The notes under the pieces were generated by a model. The model saw only the letters and a list, made by a program, of their open reading frames with translations, was not told the origin of the DNA and made no database searches. This document shows, one piece after another, positions 42,302-51,441 of a stretch of 64,000 nucleotides of DNA (within the stretch, counting starts at the first letter, position 1; every line of letters starts with the position of its first letter). Location: positions 1 through 64,000 of the forward strand of contig CAWIYZ010000017.1 in assembly GCA_963840425.1 (NCBI GenBank). The letters are read 5' to 3'. Source of the DNA: CADEFX01 sp963840425. Lineage in GTDB: Bacteria > Pseudomonadota > Alphaproteobacteria > Rhizobiales > Hyphomicrobiaceae. The translations under genes and the position numbers were made by a program.

Positions 42302-43981
42302 CTACATTCCCGAATAATTTGGTCCTCCGCCGCCTTCGGGAACCGTCCAGTTGATATTCTGGTTGGGATCCTTGATGTCGCACGTTTTGCAATGGACGCA
42401 ATTCTGCGCGTTGATGACGAACCGCGGCTCACTTCCTTCCTCCAGCCACTCGTAGACGCCGGCCGGGCAGTAGCGATTGGAGGGGCCGGCGTAGACGTCG
42501 TGCTCGGATCGCTTCTGCAGATCGGGATCGCGCACCTTGAGATGGGCCGGCTGATCCTCCTCGTGATTGGTGGCCGAGAAGGACAGATCCGTCAGCCGGT
42601 CGAATGTGAGTGCGCCGTCCGGCTTGGGGTATTCGATGCGCTGTGTGTCGCGCGCCGGTTTGAGTGTCGCGTGGTCCGGCTTCCGATGGCTGAGTGTGTA
42701 GCCGAGACCGATGCCGGGAATAATCGTATTGAGCCACATCTCGGCGCCGGAAAGTACAGTGCCGAGACGGGTGCCGAAGCGTGACAGCAGCGGCTTGACG
42801 TTGCGCGCGCGGCGCAGATCGCGAGCGATGGGGCCGCGCATCACGGCGGTCGTGTAATCCTCGAGAAGGTCGTGCGCACGTTCCGCGCCAAGTGCGGCAA
42901 AGACAGACTCGGCGGCGTGAATACCTGAGTGAATGGCGTTGTGCGAGCCCTTGATGCGCGGAACATTGACGAAGCCTGCCGCGCAGCCCACGAGCACACC
43001 GCCAGGGAAGACCAGCGCGGGAATCGACTGCCAGCCGCCCTCGGTGATGGCGCGGGCGCCGTAGCCGATGCGCTTGCCGCCTTCGAACGTGCCGCGGATG
43101 GCGGGATGGGTCTTGAAGCGCTGGAACTCCTCGAAGGGATGCAGATACGGATTGCTGTAGTTGAGGTGGACGACGAAGCCGACTGATACGAGATTCTTGC
43201 CGTAGTGGTAGAGGAACGATCCACCGCCGGTGCGATCGTCGAGCGGCCAGCCCTGCGTATGTTGCACGAGCCCCGGCTTGTGGTTCTCCGGCTTGACCTC
43301 CCACAGCTCCTTCAAGCCGATGCCGTATTTCTGGGGCTCCTTGCCTCTGGCCAAGTCGAACTTGGCGATGAGCTGCTTGGCAAGCGAGCCGCGCGCGCCC
43401 TCCGCAATGATGGTGTATTTGCCGCGCAGCTCCATGCCGCGCGTAAAGCGGTCGGTCGGCTGGCCATCCTTGCCTAGACCCATATCACCCGTGGCGACGC
43501 CGACGACCGCACCCTCGTCGCCGTAGAGCACCTCGGCGGCAGCAAAACCGGGATAAATCTCAACGCCCATCTCAGCCGCCTGCTCGCCGAGCCAGCGGCA
43601 GACGTCGCCGAGGCTGGCGATGTAGTTGCCGTGATTGCTCAGCATCGGCGGCATGGCGAAGTTGGGTAACCGGATCTCGCCGGCAGGGCCGAGGTAGAGA
43701 AAGCGATCGTCGGTGACCTCGGTCTCAAGCGGGGCACCTTTGGCCTTCCAGTCAGGTATCAGCCGGTTGAGTCCGGAGGGGTCGATGACGGCGCCGGATA
43801 GAATGTGCGCGCCGACCTCTGAGCCCTTTTCCAGGACGACGACTGAAATCTCGCGGTTGTGCTCGGTAGCGAGCTGCTTCAGGCGGATGGCGGTGGCAAG
43901 TCCGGCCGGGCCGGCGCCGACAATCACCACGTCGAAGTCCATGGCCTCGCGTGCGGGCATCTCCTGTTCGCTGCTCGCCAT
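42302..43981 (-). CDS. Electron transfer flavoprotein-ubiquinone oxidoreductase
   Basis: 559 residues, full length. FAD-binding start 'FDVVIVGAGPAGLATAIRLK' (17-36), ubiquinone-binding helical region, and the C-terminal 4Fe-4S ferredoxin domain with Cys in 'YCPAGVYEW' and 'NAQNCVHCKTCDIKDPNQNI'. It passes electrons from acyl-CoA dehydrogenases via ETF to ubiquinone at the inner membrane. ETF alpha and beta genes are not in the window. The following catabolic operon may use the same electron route, but LLM enzymes do not need it. Confidence 0.96.
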   Translation of the reverse strand: MASSEQEMPAREAMDFDVVIVGAGPAGLATAIRLKQLATEHNREISVVVLEKGSEVGAHILSGAVIDPSGLNRLIPDWKAKGAPLETEVTDDRFLYLGPAGEIRLPNFAMPPMLSNHGNYIASLGDVCRWLGEQAAEMGVEIYPGFAAAEVLYGDEGAVVGVATGDMGLGKDGQPTDRFTRGMELRGKYTIIAEGARGSLAKQLIAKFDLARGKEPQKYGIGLKELWEVKPENHKPGLVQHTQGWPLDDRTGGGSFLYHYGKNLVSVGFVVHLNYSNPYLHPFEEFQRFKTHPAIRGTFEGGKRIGYGARAITEGGWQSIPALVFPGGVLVGCAAGFVNVPRIKGSHNAIHSGIHAAESVFAALGAERAHDLLEDYTTAVMRGPIARDLRRARNVKPLLSRFGTRLGTVLSGAEMWLNTIIPGIGLGYTLSHRKPDHATLKPARDTQRIEYPKPDGALTFDRLTDLSFSATNHEEDQPAHLKVRDPDLQKRSEHDVYAGPSNRYCPAGVYEWLEEGSEPRFVINAQNCVHCKTCDIKDPNQNINWTVPEGGGGPNYSGM

Positions 43982-44076
43982 CCCCTCACGCCTTCCTGTT
44001 CGCTGCGCCCCGTCCTGTTCGATAGGTCGAGGCCGGCGCTAGCGTCAAGCGGCGCGTTTGCGCCTGCAGAACACCG

Positions 44077-45021
44077 ATGGCATTCGCCTGTACGCGCGCT
44101 ATGTTGCGCGCCATGCCCGATGCTGCCCAACGCGCCGACCTCGTTGCCCTGCTCGCCTGGTACTGCGACATGGGGGTGGATGCGGCGCTGGACGAGGTGC
44201 CAATCGACTGGTTCGTCAGGGGCGACACCGCGCCGGGCGCAAACATACGCCTTGATGGTGATGCGCAACCGCCTGTCGCGACTAGGCCAGCTGTGCCGCT
44301 GCAACCGCCCCGTGCGTCAGCGTCAGCGGGCCGCTCGACGGTCGAACCGGAGCGACCGATCCAGCGGCCTTCGCCGCAGCCGGTCGCAACGGTAACGCGG
44401 CAGTTTACTGGCACCGCGCCCGACGATGCCACCATGGCGGCCCGGCAGGCAGCCCGCTCGGCCGCAACGCTCGATGAATTGCAGGCAGCGTTGGCCCGGT
44501 TCGATGGCTGCGGTCTCAAGGCCACGGCCAAGAACCTGTGTTTCTACCGAGGCAGTCCCAGCGCGCGCCTCATGATCATCGGCGAGGCACCGGGACGCGA
44601 CGAGGACCTGGAGGGCAAACCATTCGTGGGGCGTGCCGGCCAGCTGCTCGACAAGATGCTGGCCGCCATCGGCTTGAGCGAGGCCGACGTGCACATCACC
44701 AACATCGTCTACTGGCGGCCGCCCGGCAACCGCACGCCGACGCCGCAGGAGGCGCAGGTTTGCCGCCCGTTTCTCGATCGCCAGATCGAGCTGGTTGCAC
44801 CCCAATTGCTGATGACGCTCGGCGGACCGGCGGCCAGCGCGGTGCTCGACGTGCAGGGCGGCATCATGAAAGCGCGCGGCCGTTGGCGCGAGCTGGCTTC
44901 CGGCGGGCGCACGGTCCGCGCCTTGCCGAGCCTGCATCCCGCCTATCTGCTGCGCACGCCCGCCGCCAAGCGCCTCGCCTGGCGCGATCTGCTCGCGATC
45001 AAGGCCGCGCTTGCCGGATAA
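44077..45021 (+). CDS. Uracil-DNA glycosylase, family 4 (Fe-S)
   Basis: 314 residues. After a variable Pro-rich linker (residues 60-115), the catalytic domain shows 'GEAPGRDEDLEGKPFVGRAG' (uracil-binding and water-activating residues), 'VHITNIVYWRPPGNRTPTPQ' and 'LPSLHPAYLLR'. Cys in 'FDGCGLKATAKNLCF' and 'QVCRPFL' fit Fe-S ligands of the thermostable-type UDG. Removes uracil from DNA. In-frame ATGs at 44077, 44101 and 44113 have no clear ribosome site; the first is taken. The nitroreductase gene follows after 23 bases. Confidence 0.9.
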   Translation: MAFACTRAMLRAMPDAAQRADLVALLAWYCDMGVDAALDEVPIDWFVRGDTAPGANIRLDGDAQPPVATRPAVPLQPPRASASAGRSTVEPERPIQRPSPQPVATVTRQFTGTAPDDATMAARQAARSAATLDELQAALARFDGCGLKATAKNLCFYRGSPSARLMIIGEAPGRDEDLEGKPFVGRAGQLLDKMLAAIGLSEADVHITNIVYWRPPGNRTPTPQEAQVCRPFLDRQIELVAPQLLMTLGGPAASAVLDVQGGIMKARGRWRELASGGRTVRALPSLHPAYLLRTPAAKRLAWRDLLAIKAALAG

Positions 45022-45044
45022 CCCGAATCGACAGGATTGAAATC

Positions 45045-45872
45045 ATGAGCAAGCTCGGCGCCGACCTCGTGCATCGCTTTGGCGATCATCTCGAGGCCGA
45101 AGCTCCTGATGCGCATGCCGCAGCGGTCTTCGAGCGCATGGCCCGGCGCGGCTCCTGCCGCCGCTTCAAGCCCGAGTCCGTATCGACACCATTGATCGAG
45201 ACGCTCTGTGCACTGGCCTTGGCATCGCCATCCAAGAGCGACCTGCAGCAGCGGGACATCGTCATCATCGAGGACACGGCTATTCGCGCGCGCATCAACG
45301 AGCTGCTGGCCGACCAGGAGTGGATCAAGGGCGCTCCGCACCTGCTGATCTTCCTCGGCAACAATCGCCGCCAGCGCCAGGTGCACGAATGGCGGGGACT
45401 GGCATTCGCCAACGATCATCTCGATGCGTTCTTCAATGCCGCCGTCGATGCCGGCATTGCCTTGTCGGCCGTCGTCGTGGCGGCGGAGGCGGCCGGCCTC
45501 GGCTGCTGCCCGATCAGTGTGATCCGCAACCATAGCGATGAGGTGAGCCGCATGCTCGGCTTGCCCGATCACGTATTTCCGGTGGCCGGCCTGGCCTTCG
45601 GATGGCCCCTACAACCAACGTACATGAGCCTGCGGCTACCGCTGTCGGCCACGGTGCATCGCAACCGCTATCGCGACTGCACAAAGGAGATGGTCGACGC
45701 CTACGATGCCAGGCGCAATGCCGTGTTTCCGTATCGCGTGCAGCGCAACGTCGCCGAGTTCGGCGAAAGCCGAACCTACGGCTGGAGCGAGGATAAGGCC
45801 CGCCAGTATGCGCGGCCGGAGCGGGCCGATTTCGGCGCTTTCATCAGAAAGAAAGGATTCAATTTAGCCTAA
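45045..45872 (+). CDS. Nitroreductase family protein
   Basis: 275 residues. FMN-dependent NAD(P)H oxidoreductase: 'MARRGSCRRFKPESV' (FMN phosphate Arg), 'LCALALASPSKSDLQQRDIV', 'AFFNAAVDAGIALSAVVVAA' and 'AAGLGCCPISVIRNHSDEVS', 'VAGLAFGWP'. Reduces nitro groups or quinones; the true substrate is unknown. ATG 45045 gives 'MSKLGADL'. Same strand and 23 bases after the UDG gene, so possibly cotranscribed. Confidence 0.9.
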   Translation: MSKLGADLVHRFGDHLEAEAPDAHAAAVFERMARRGSCRRFKPESVSTPLIETLCALALASPSKSDLQQRDIVIIEDTAIRARINELLADQEWIKGAPHLLIFLGNNRRQRQVHEWRGLAFANDHLDAFFNAAVDAGIALSAVVVAAEAAGLGCCPISVIRNHSDEVSRMLGLPDHVFPVAGLAFGWPLQPTYMSLRLPLSATVHRNRYRDCTKEMVDAYDARRNAVFPYRVQRNVAEFGESRTYGWSEDKARQYARPERADFGAFIRKKGFNLA

Positions 45873-45982
45873 ATTGTATGGTTCCTTTTAGGAGCATTGT
45901 GATGTTTGCAATTTAATCTCTGTCTATCGACAGGTTGAGCTGGCTGTCGCGTGGCGCAAACAATAACGGCAAGAGGCCAGAC

Positions 45983-46498
45983 GTGCAGATCGGCTACGTG
46001 TACATCAGGCCCGTAGAGGCGTTGTACGTGCGTGCGCTCGGGCCCTACAAGACGGCTGCGGCCTCGGCTTGGAGTGATATGCTCGCCTGGCTCGACGAGC
46101 GTCAACTGCGAGGGCAGATAGCGCGCGGTTTTGGCATCATCAACGATGACCCGCAAACGACTCCGGCCGAGCTCAGGCGTTATGACGCTTGCGTCGAGGC
46201 GGTCGCGGGTCTGGCTGTGGATGCTGCAGCAGGAGTTGGGCGGCTGACCGTACCCGGCGGCGCCTATATCGTGCATCGGCACGTCGGCCGCCACCGCATG
46301 ATCGGCGCAGGGTTCTCCTACATCCACCGCAAGTGGGTTCCGGGCCATGGTCTGAGGGTCGACAAGCGCCGGCCCTACCTGGAGATCTACCTCAACGATC
46401 CGGCAACGACCCCGCAAAAAGAGCTGCTGACGGATCTGTGCGTTCCGGTCTTTCCTGTCGATGAGCTGATGGAGGAGGAGCGGTACGCTCCGGCGTGA
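45983..46498 (+). CDS. GyrI-like small-molecule-binding protein (SbmC family)
   Basis: 171 residues from GTG 45983, chosen because AGAGG lies 7 bases upstream; a TTG at 45935 is also in frame. 'VEALYVRALGPYKTAAASAW' and 'IHRKWVPGHGLRVDKRRPYL' followed by 'EIYLNDPATTPQKELLTDLC' match the effector-binding domain of AraC-type regulators and of SbmC/GyrI. Here it is free-standing, without the AraC DNA-binding part. GyrI members bind gyrase or hydrophobic compounds; function open. Confidence 0.82.
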   Translation: MQIGYVYIRPVEALYVRALGPYKTAAASAWSDMLAWLDERQLRGQIARGFGIINDDPQTTPAELRRYDACVEAVAGLAVDAAAGVGRLTVPGGAYIVHRHVGRHRMIGAGFSYIHRKWVPGHGLRVDKRRPYLEIYLNDPATTPQKELLTDLCVPVFPVDELMEEERYAPA

Positions 46499-46564
46499 CG
46501 GGAGCAGGTGAACCTGAGACAATGGCGGGAACGCGCGGGTCAGCCCCCAACTCAGGAAGCTCCC

Positions 46565-47113
46565 ATGTCCAGGATCGACGAGAGCCGCTCCCTAATCCCG
46601 GTTCGCATTGCCGTGCTCACGGTCTCCGATACGCGCACTGAGAAGGAGGACAAGTCCGGCGATCTGCTGGCACAGATGATCAGCGAAGCTGGTCATGAGG
46701 TTGCCGCGCGTGCCCTCGTCAGGGACGACGTGGCGAAGATTCGCGCCACGGTGCAGGGCTGGATTGCCGATCCTTCGGTCGACGTGGTTATCACCACCGG
46801 CGGGACTGGCTTCACTGGCCGCGACGTAACGCCCGAGGCCGTGCGGCCCCTGTTCGAGAAGGAGATCGACGGCTTCTCGGTCATCTTCCATCTCATATCG
46901 TTCCAGAAAGTCGCGACCTCGACCGTGCAGTCGCGCGCTTGCGGCGGCGTTGCGCAGGGCACCTACGTCTTCTGCCTGCCCGGATCGCCGGGCGCCTGCA
47001 AAGACGGCTGGGAGGGCATTCTCAAGTGGCAGCTCGATAGCCGGCATCGGCCGTGCAATTTCGTCGAGATCATGCCGCGGCTGGAAGAGCATCGCCGCCA
47101 AGCTGGCGGCTAG
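46565..47113 (+). CDS. moaB: Molybdenum cofactor biosynthesis protein B
   Basis: 182 residues. MPT adenylyltransferase fold: 'IAVLTVSDTRTEKEDKSGDL', 'VVITTGGTGFTGRDVTPEAV', 'SFQKVATSTVQSRACGGVAQ' and 'FCLPGSPGACKDGWEGILKW'. Binds molybdopterin and adenylates it (MogA-like). ATG 46565 gives 'MSRIDESRSL'. No other moa/moe genes are in the window. Confidence 0.94.
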   Translation: MSRIDESRSLIPVRIAVLTVSDTRTEKEDKSGDLLAQMISEAGHEVAARALVRDDVAKIRATVQGWIADPSVDVVITTGGTGFTGRDVTPEAVRPLFEKEIDGFSVIFHLISFQKVATSTVQSRACGGVAQGTYVFCLPGSPGACKDGWEGILKWQLDSRHRPCNFVEIMPRLEEHRRQAGG

Positions 47114-47175
47114 TTTTCAGCGCCGTCGTTGCTCTGTGTGTGCAGCGCGTGCTAGGCGGAAGGTGGAGGCACCAC

Positions 47176-47790
47176 ATGACCGATACGATCTCGACGATGG
47201 AGGAACTGGACGCCATCTATGGCGTACCGGTGCCGGCGGCCAGGATCAAGGAGATCGACTACATCTCCGATCATTACCGCACCTTCATCGAGGCCTCACC
47301 CTTCATGGTGCTGGCGACTGCCGGCCCTGAAGGTCTCGACTGCTCGCCGCGCGGCGATCCAAGGGGCTTCGTGCGCATCGTCGACCGGCACACGCTCATG
47401 ATCCCCGACCGGCGCGGCAACAACCGGGTCGACTCGCTGCGCAACATCGTTCGCGATCCGCGCGTGGCGCTGCTGTTCCTGATCCCAGGCGTCGGCGAGA
47501 CGATGCGCGTCAATGGCCGTGCGGTGCTGTCGACCGATCCGGCCTTGCGTGAGAGCTTCGTCATGCAGGGCAAGGCGCCAGCTTGCGTCATCGTCGTCAC
47601 CGCCGAGCGCGTCTATCCGCAATGCCCGAAGGCCCTCGTACGCTCCAAGCTGTGGGATTCGGAGGGGCACATCACGCGCTCCATGCTGCCTAGCATGGGA
47701 CAGATGGTGGAGGCCCTGACGAAGGGCGACTTCGATGGCAAAGCCTACGACGCGGCCTACCCGGAGCGTCTCAAGCAGACGATCTATTAA
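47176..47790 (+). CDS. Pyridoxamine-5'-phosphate-oxidase-like FMN-binding protein
   Basis: 204 residues. Split-barrel flavin fold of the MSMEG_1061-type subgroup: 'SPFMVLATAGPEGLDCSPRG', 'LMIPDRRGNNRVDSLRNIVR', 'VALLFLIPGVGETMRVNGRA', 'PQCPKALVRSKLWD'. Probably binds FMN or F420 and reduces an unknown compound; not the vitamin B6 enzyme. ATG 47176 follows GGAGG. Its stop overlaps the convergent binding-protein gene by 4 bases. Confidence 0.88.
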   Translation: MTDTISTMEELDAIYGVPVPAARIKEIDYISDHYRTFIEASPFMVLATAGPEGLDCSPRGDPRGFVRIVDRHTLMIPDRRGNNRVDSLRNIVRDPRVALLFLIPGVGETMRVNGRAVLSTDPALRESFVMQGKAPACVIVVTAERVYPQCPKALVRSKLWDSEGHITRSMLPSMGQMVEALTKGDFDGKAYDAAYPERLKQTIY

Positions 47791-48809
47791 CTACCCTGCA
47801 GCGCGTGCGCCGGCGGCAGGAACAAATCCTTCCATGAGCCCGGCAGCTTCTTGATGCGGCCGACGCTGTGCATGAAGCCGACGATCTTCATGAGCGCCTC
47901 GGGCGTGGTCGTGAAGTCGAAATCGGGATCGGCGATCATCTTGGTCATCTCGGCAGGTGTGCTGCGCTTGTCGCGCGAGATCTCGAAATAGATCTCTGCT
48001 GCCTCGGCAGGCTTGGCTTTGATCAAGGCGTTCGCTTCGTCGTGGGCGGCCAGCACTGCGCTACAGAGCTTCGGGTTCGCGTCGTAAAACGCTTTGGTGG
48101 TGATCTGGATGCCATTGACGTGCTTGCCGCCGGTCGTGTCGTAGGATTTTAGGATCGCGCGCAATCCGGGCTTGGCCAACTCATAGAAGTAGAACGCCGC
48201 GACGCCATAGTGGGCCGTGACCTCCGCCTGGCCGGAAAGCAGGGCGGCGACCGCATCCGGGTGGCCCATCGAGATCGTCAGCGGGTCTAGACGCTCGTAT
48301 TGATCGGCGCCCCAATGCTTGGCGGCCGCCATTTGCAGCAGCGTGGCCTGGGCGGAGATCTTCACGCTCGGAAGCGCGATCTTGTCCTTGTCGGTGAAGT
48401 CGGCGATGGACTTCACGCTGTCGTTGCGTGTGACCAGGATGTAGGGCATCGATTGCACGGCGCAGAGTCCGAGCACCGGGCGAGGAGAATTGGCGGTCCG
48501 CTCCCACAGCGTGGCAAGCGAGGGTGCTGCGACATTGATGATGTCGATGCCGCCGCTGAGCAAGGCGTCGTTCAGGGCGCCGGGACCCGCGAGCTGCATC
48601 CACTCCGTTGTCAGTGCCGGCAGCCCCTCCTTGGCCGCATGCTTCTCGATCAGCTTGAGCTTCTCCATGACCATCTGCGGCAAGTAGGGAAGCCCGAACT
48701 GCTTGCCGAGGCGCACGGTGGACACCTGCGCGTGAGCCACGTGGCTGATGGACGGCATGGCGAGAGCGCCAAGGCCACCCGCGACGAGCTGCCGCCGATT
48801 CATTCTCAT
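47787..48809 (-). CDS. ABC transporter substrate-binding protein (NMT1/THI5-like)
   Basis: 340 residues. Signal peptide with twin-arginine-like 'RRQLVAGGLGALAMP' ending 'HVAHAQ'. The mature protein has 'VRLGKQFGLPYLPQMVMEKL', 'GGIDIINVAAPSLATLWERT', 'IALPSVKISAQATLLQMAAA', typical of the NMT1/SsuA family that binds taurine, sulfonates, nitrate, thiamine precursors or aromatics. No permease or ATPase gene is adjacent, so it is an orphan. ATG 48809 or 48803 may be the start. Confidence 0.9.
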   Translation of the reverse strand: MRMNRRQLVAGGLGALAMPSISHVAHAQVSTVRLGKQFGLPYLPQMVMEKLKLIEKHAAKEGLPALTTEWMQLAGPGALNDALLSGGIDIINVAAPSLATLWERTANSPRPVLGLCAVQSMPYILVTRNDSVKSIADFTDKDKIALPSVKISAQATLLQMAAAKHWGADQYERLDPLTISMGHPDAVAALLSGQAEVTAHYGVAAFYFYELAKPGLRAILKSYDTTGGKHVNGIQITTKAFYDANPKLCSAVLAAHDEANALIKAKPAEAAEIYFEISRDKRSTPAEMTKMIADPDFDFTTTPEALMKIVGFMHSVGRIKKLPGSWKDLFLPPAHALQGS

Positions 48810-49031
48810 TTGTCTTCCTCCGCAGCACATTTTGCTTTGCGGAAAGCGTAGAGGGTGCCCCATGTCAAGCCAATATCTCTTTTTGTTTGCCGCTTGCCGC
48901 CTGGACTTATTGCATTCGATTTGGCATCAGCGGCTTGTGCGATGATCGAAAAAATTGCCTGGCAAGCTTTGAGCGAAGTTCGAGAGCAGGACACCAGAGG
49001 ACCTGTCAAAAAGGAGCGAGAAGACACCTGC

Positions 49032-49913
49032 ATGACAGCGCATGATCCGGACGCCGGACGAGAGCCGGCCTTCAAAGCCCCCAAGAATGCGTGTGACGCT
49101 CATTTTCACGTGTTCGGGGCCGAGGAGGAGTATCCGCACGTCACGACGGACCTGCGCTACAAGCCGCCATTTGAGCCGCTCGACGCGTACTTGAAGCTCG
49201 CCAAGCGTCTCGGCTTCGAGCGCTTCGTTTTCGTGCAGCCCAGCGCCTACGGCCTCGACAATGCGTGCATGCTCGACGCCATGGAGGATGTGCCGGCAGA
49301 CATCAGGCGCGGCATCGTGCATCTGGACGAGACGAAGCCGAACGATGCCGTGCTCGATGAGTGGGACGAGTTCGGCATCCGCGGTGTGCGCATCAACGTT
49401 TCCCCCATTCGCCAGCCGGAGGCGGGCCTTGCCGACGCTCTGCGGCCAAAGATTACGCGCACCGCCGAGATCTGCCGCGAGCTCGGCTGGCACGTGGACT
49501 TGCTGATGCCGGGCTGGCTGATCAGCGAGCTGATGCCGACGCTGCACGAGTTGCCGACGGGTTTCTCGGTTGCCCACATGGGTCTCTTTCCGGCGAAGGA
49601 TGGGGCGAAGCAGCCGGGATTTCAGGAGTTCCTGAAACTGGCCAACGACGGCTCCAGGCGCTGCTGGGTGAAGCTCACGGGCATTTATCGCTTCTCGCAG
49701 GATCCCACGTTCGCCGACGTCAAGCCCTTTGCGCAGGAGCTGATCGCGACGGTTCCGGGTCAGCTCATCTGGGGCAGCGATTTCCCGCACCTGTCGTTTC
49801 ACGACAAGGTCGGCACCATCCAACTCTACAACCTGCTTGGCGAATGGGCGCCTGACGAGGCGATGCGCAAGCGCATCCTGGTCGATAATCCGGCACGGCT
49901 GTTCGGCTTCTAG
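49032..49913 (+). CDS. Amidohydrolase, 2-pyrone-4,6-dicarboxylate-lactonase (LigI) family
   Basis: 293 residues. TIM-barrel amidohydrolase of COG3618: 'ACDAHFHVFGAEEEYPHV' (first metal His pair), 'GFERFVFVQPSAYGLDNACM', 'IRGVRINV', 'CWVKLTGIYRFS', 'LIWGSDFPHLSFHDKV' (Asp), 'DNPARLFGF'. LigI opens PDC in aromatic degradation; relatives act on other lactones. The aldolase gene follows after 23 bases, so the two probably act in one pathway. Confidence 0.88.
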   Translation: MTAHDPDAGREPAFKAPKNACDAHFHVFGAEEEYPHVTTDLRYKPPFEPLDAYLKLAKRLGFERFVFVQPSAYGLDNACMLDAMEDVPADIRRGIVHLDETKPNDAVLDEWDEFGIRGVRINVSPIRQPEAGLADALRPKITRTAEICRELGWHVDLLMPGWLISELMPTLHELPTGFSVAHMGLFPAKDGAKQPGFQEFLKLANDGSRRCWVKLTGIYRFSQDPTFADVKPFAQELIATVPGQLIWGSDFPHLSFHDKVGTIQLYNLLGEWAPDEAMRKRILVDNPARLFGF

Positions 49914-49936
49914 GGCAAGATCGGAGGGAGGGCGTC

Positions 49937-50743
49937 GTGGCGGATGCAGGCACCATGAAACTCACCAATCCGGTCCGGGACAAGATGAAGGCCGGCGGTG
50001 TGGCGCTCGGCATGACGGTGCGAATCGGGCGCTCGCCCGATATTGCCCGCATCGCCAAGACCACGGGCCACGACTTCATCTTCATCGACGGCCAGCACTC
50101 GATCTTCAATCTTGAGACGATCACGAGCATCGCACATACGGCGCTGGCCATTGGCGTGACTCCCATGGTGCGCGTGCGCGGTGTCGATGACCTGGACGTG
50201 TCGCTATTGCTTGATAACGGCGTGACCGGGATCATCTATCCCGACATCAGCACGGCGGCCGAGGCAAGGAGGGCGGTGGAAGTGTGCCGGTTTCCGCCAT
50301 TCGGCAAGCGCTCCGTTGTTGGCGGCTACCCGCATTTCGACTACCGGCCGGTGCCGCTGAGCCAGAGCGTGCCGCAGCTCAACGAGGCCTGCCTGCTGGT
50401 ATGCATGATCGAGACGGTCGAGGGACTGAACAACATCGAGGAGATCGCGGCAGTCGACGGAGTCGATGTACTTCATGTCGGCAGCAACGACCTACTGGCC
50501 AGCATGGGCAAGCCCGGCAAGTTCGACGATCCAGACATTGTCGCGGCCCAGGATCGCGTCATCCGTGCCGCCAAGGCGCACGGCCGGTTCTCAGGCTGCG
50601 GCGGCAACCGTGACGTCGAGCGTCAGGTCGAGGCGATCCGGCGTGGCGCGCAGTTTATTACCACGCAGACCGACCTCGGCTTTCTGGCGGCGGCGGCGGG
50701 CCAATGGACAGCGGCCGTGCGCAAGGCATTGGCGCAGGGCTGA
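49937..50743 (+). CDS. HpcH/HpaI aldolase (2,4-dihydroxyhept-2-ene-dioate type)
   Basis: 268 residues from GTG 49937, preceded by GGAGGGAGG. Class II pyruvate aldolase: 'GMTVRIGRSPDIARIAKTTG', 'DFIFIDGQHSIFNLETI', 'PMVRVRGVDD', 'GVTGIIYPDISTAAEARRAV' and 'MIETVEGLNNIEEIAAVDGV' (metal Glu), 'VLHVGSNDL' (metal Asp region). Splits 4-hydroxy-2-oxo acids into pyruvate and an aldehyde. Forms an operon with the LigI-type amidohydrolase; together they look like the lower part of an aromatic meta-cleavage route. Confidence 0.9.
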   Translation: MADAGTMKLTNPVRDKMKAGGVALGMTVRIGRSPDIARIAKTTGHDFIFIDGQHSIFNLETITSIAHTALAIGVTPMVRVRGVDDLDVSLLLDNGVTGIIYPDISTAAEARRAVEVCRFPPFGKRSVVGGYPHFDYRPVPLSQSVPQLNEACLLVCMIETVEGLNNIEEIAAVDGVDVLHVGSNDLLASMGKPGKFDDPDIVAAQDRVIRAAKAHGRFSGCGGNRDVERQVEAIRRGAQFITTQTDLGFLAAAAGQWTAAVRKALAQG

Positions 50744-50761
50744 AACCGGACGGCGTTCACG

Positions 50762-51373
50762 TCAGCCGATACCGAGCGCGAGCTGGACGGGCCTGAACGA
50801 GCGGCGGTGGTGCGGTGTGACGCCGAGCCGGTCGATGGCAACTTGGTGCTCGGGTGTGCCGTAGCCTTTGTGCCGCTCGAAACCGTAGGCTGGCAGCTCG
50901 TGTCCAAGCTCGATCATCATGCGGTCGCGCGTGACCTTGGCGATAATGGAGGCAGCCGCGATCGACAGGCACTTGCCGTCCCCCTGCACGACCGTGCGCG
51001 TGGTGCAGCGCAGCTCGGGCGCCCGGTTGCCGTCGATGAGCGCTAAACGTGGCTTGCTCTTCAGCTTGCGCACGGCCTGCGCCATGGCCCACATGGTGGC
51101 GTTGAGAATGTTGTCGCGGTCGATGCGGCCAACGTCGGCGATGCCGACTGCGAACTCCGACGTGGCAGCGATCTGCGCGTAAAGCATTTCGCGCACCTCG
51201 GGCTCCAGCTCTTTCGAGTCGGCGATCCCGGGAGGGATGTTGTCGGAGTCGAGAATGACAGCCGCAGCCACCACCGGGCCGGCCCAGGGTCCGCGTCCGG
51301 CCTCGTCGATGCCTGCAATGGGTCCACCGGCAAGCTGCAGCTCGGTCGCCTCCAGCTCGAACGTCGCCCGCAT
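50762..51373 (-). CDS. rnhB: Ribonuclease HII
   Basis: 203 residues. Cuts RNA-DNA hybrids and ribonucleotides in DNA. 'GIDEAGRGPWAGPVVAAAVI' carries the first catalytic Asp-Glu pair, 'ALIDGNRAPEL' the third acid, and 'CLSIAAASIIAKVTRDRMM' the fourth. The C-terminal 'HKGYGTPEHQVAIDRLGVTP' and 'HHRRSFRPVQ' are RNase HII hallmarks. The adjacent gene upstream, on the same strand, is the radical SAM protein, as usual in rhizobia where rnhB and this radical SAM gene cluster with ccrM. Confidence 0.95.
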   Translation of the reverse strand: MRATFELEATELQLAGGPIAGIDEAGRGPWAGPVVAAAVILDSDNIPPGIADSKELEPEVREMLYAQIAATSEFAVGIADVGRIDRDNILNATMWAMAQAVRKLKSKPRLALIDGNRAPELRCTTRTVVQGDGKCLSIAAASIIAKVTRDRMMIELGHELPAYGFERHKGYGTPEHQVAIDRLGVTPHHRRSFRPVQLALGIG

Positions 51374-51441
51374 AGTCCCCGCTCCCCGATCGTGCGTAAG
51401 GATCGGCGGATTCGGGGGGCCAAGTCAAAAAGTGGGGTCAA

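Noticed and set aside
45935..45982. TTG 45935 as start of the GyrI-like protein
   Set aside because: No ribosome site; GTG 45983 has AGAGG at 7 bases and begins the conserved region.
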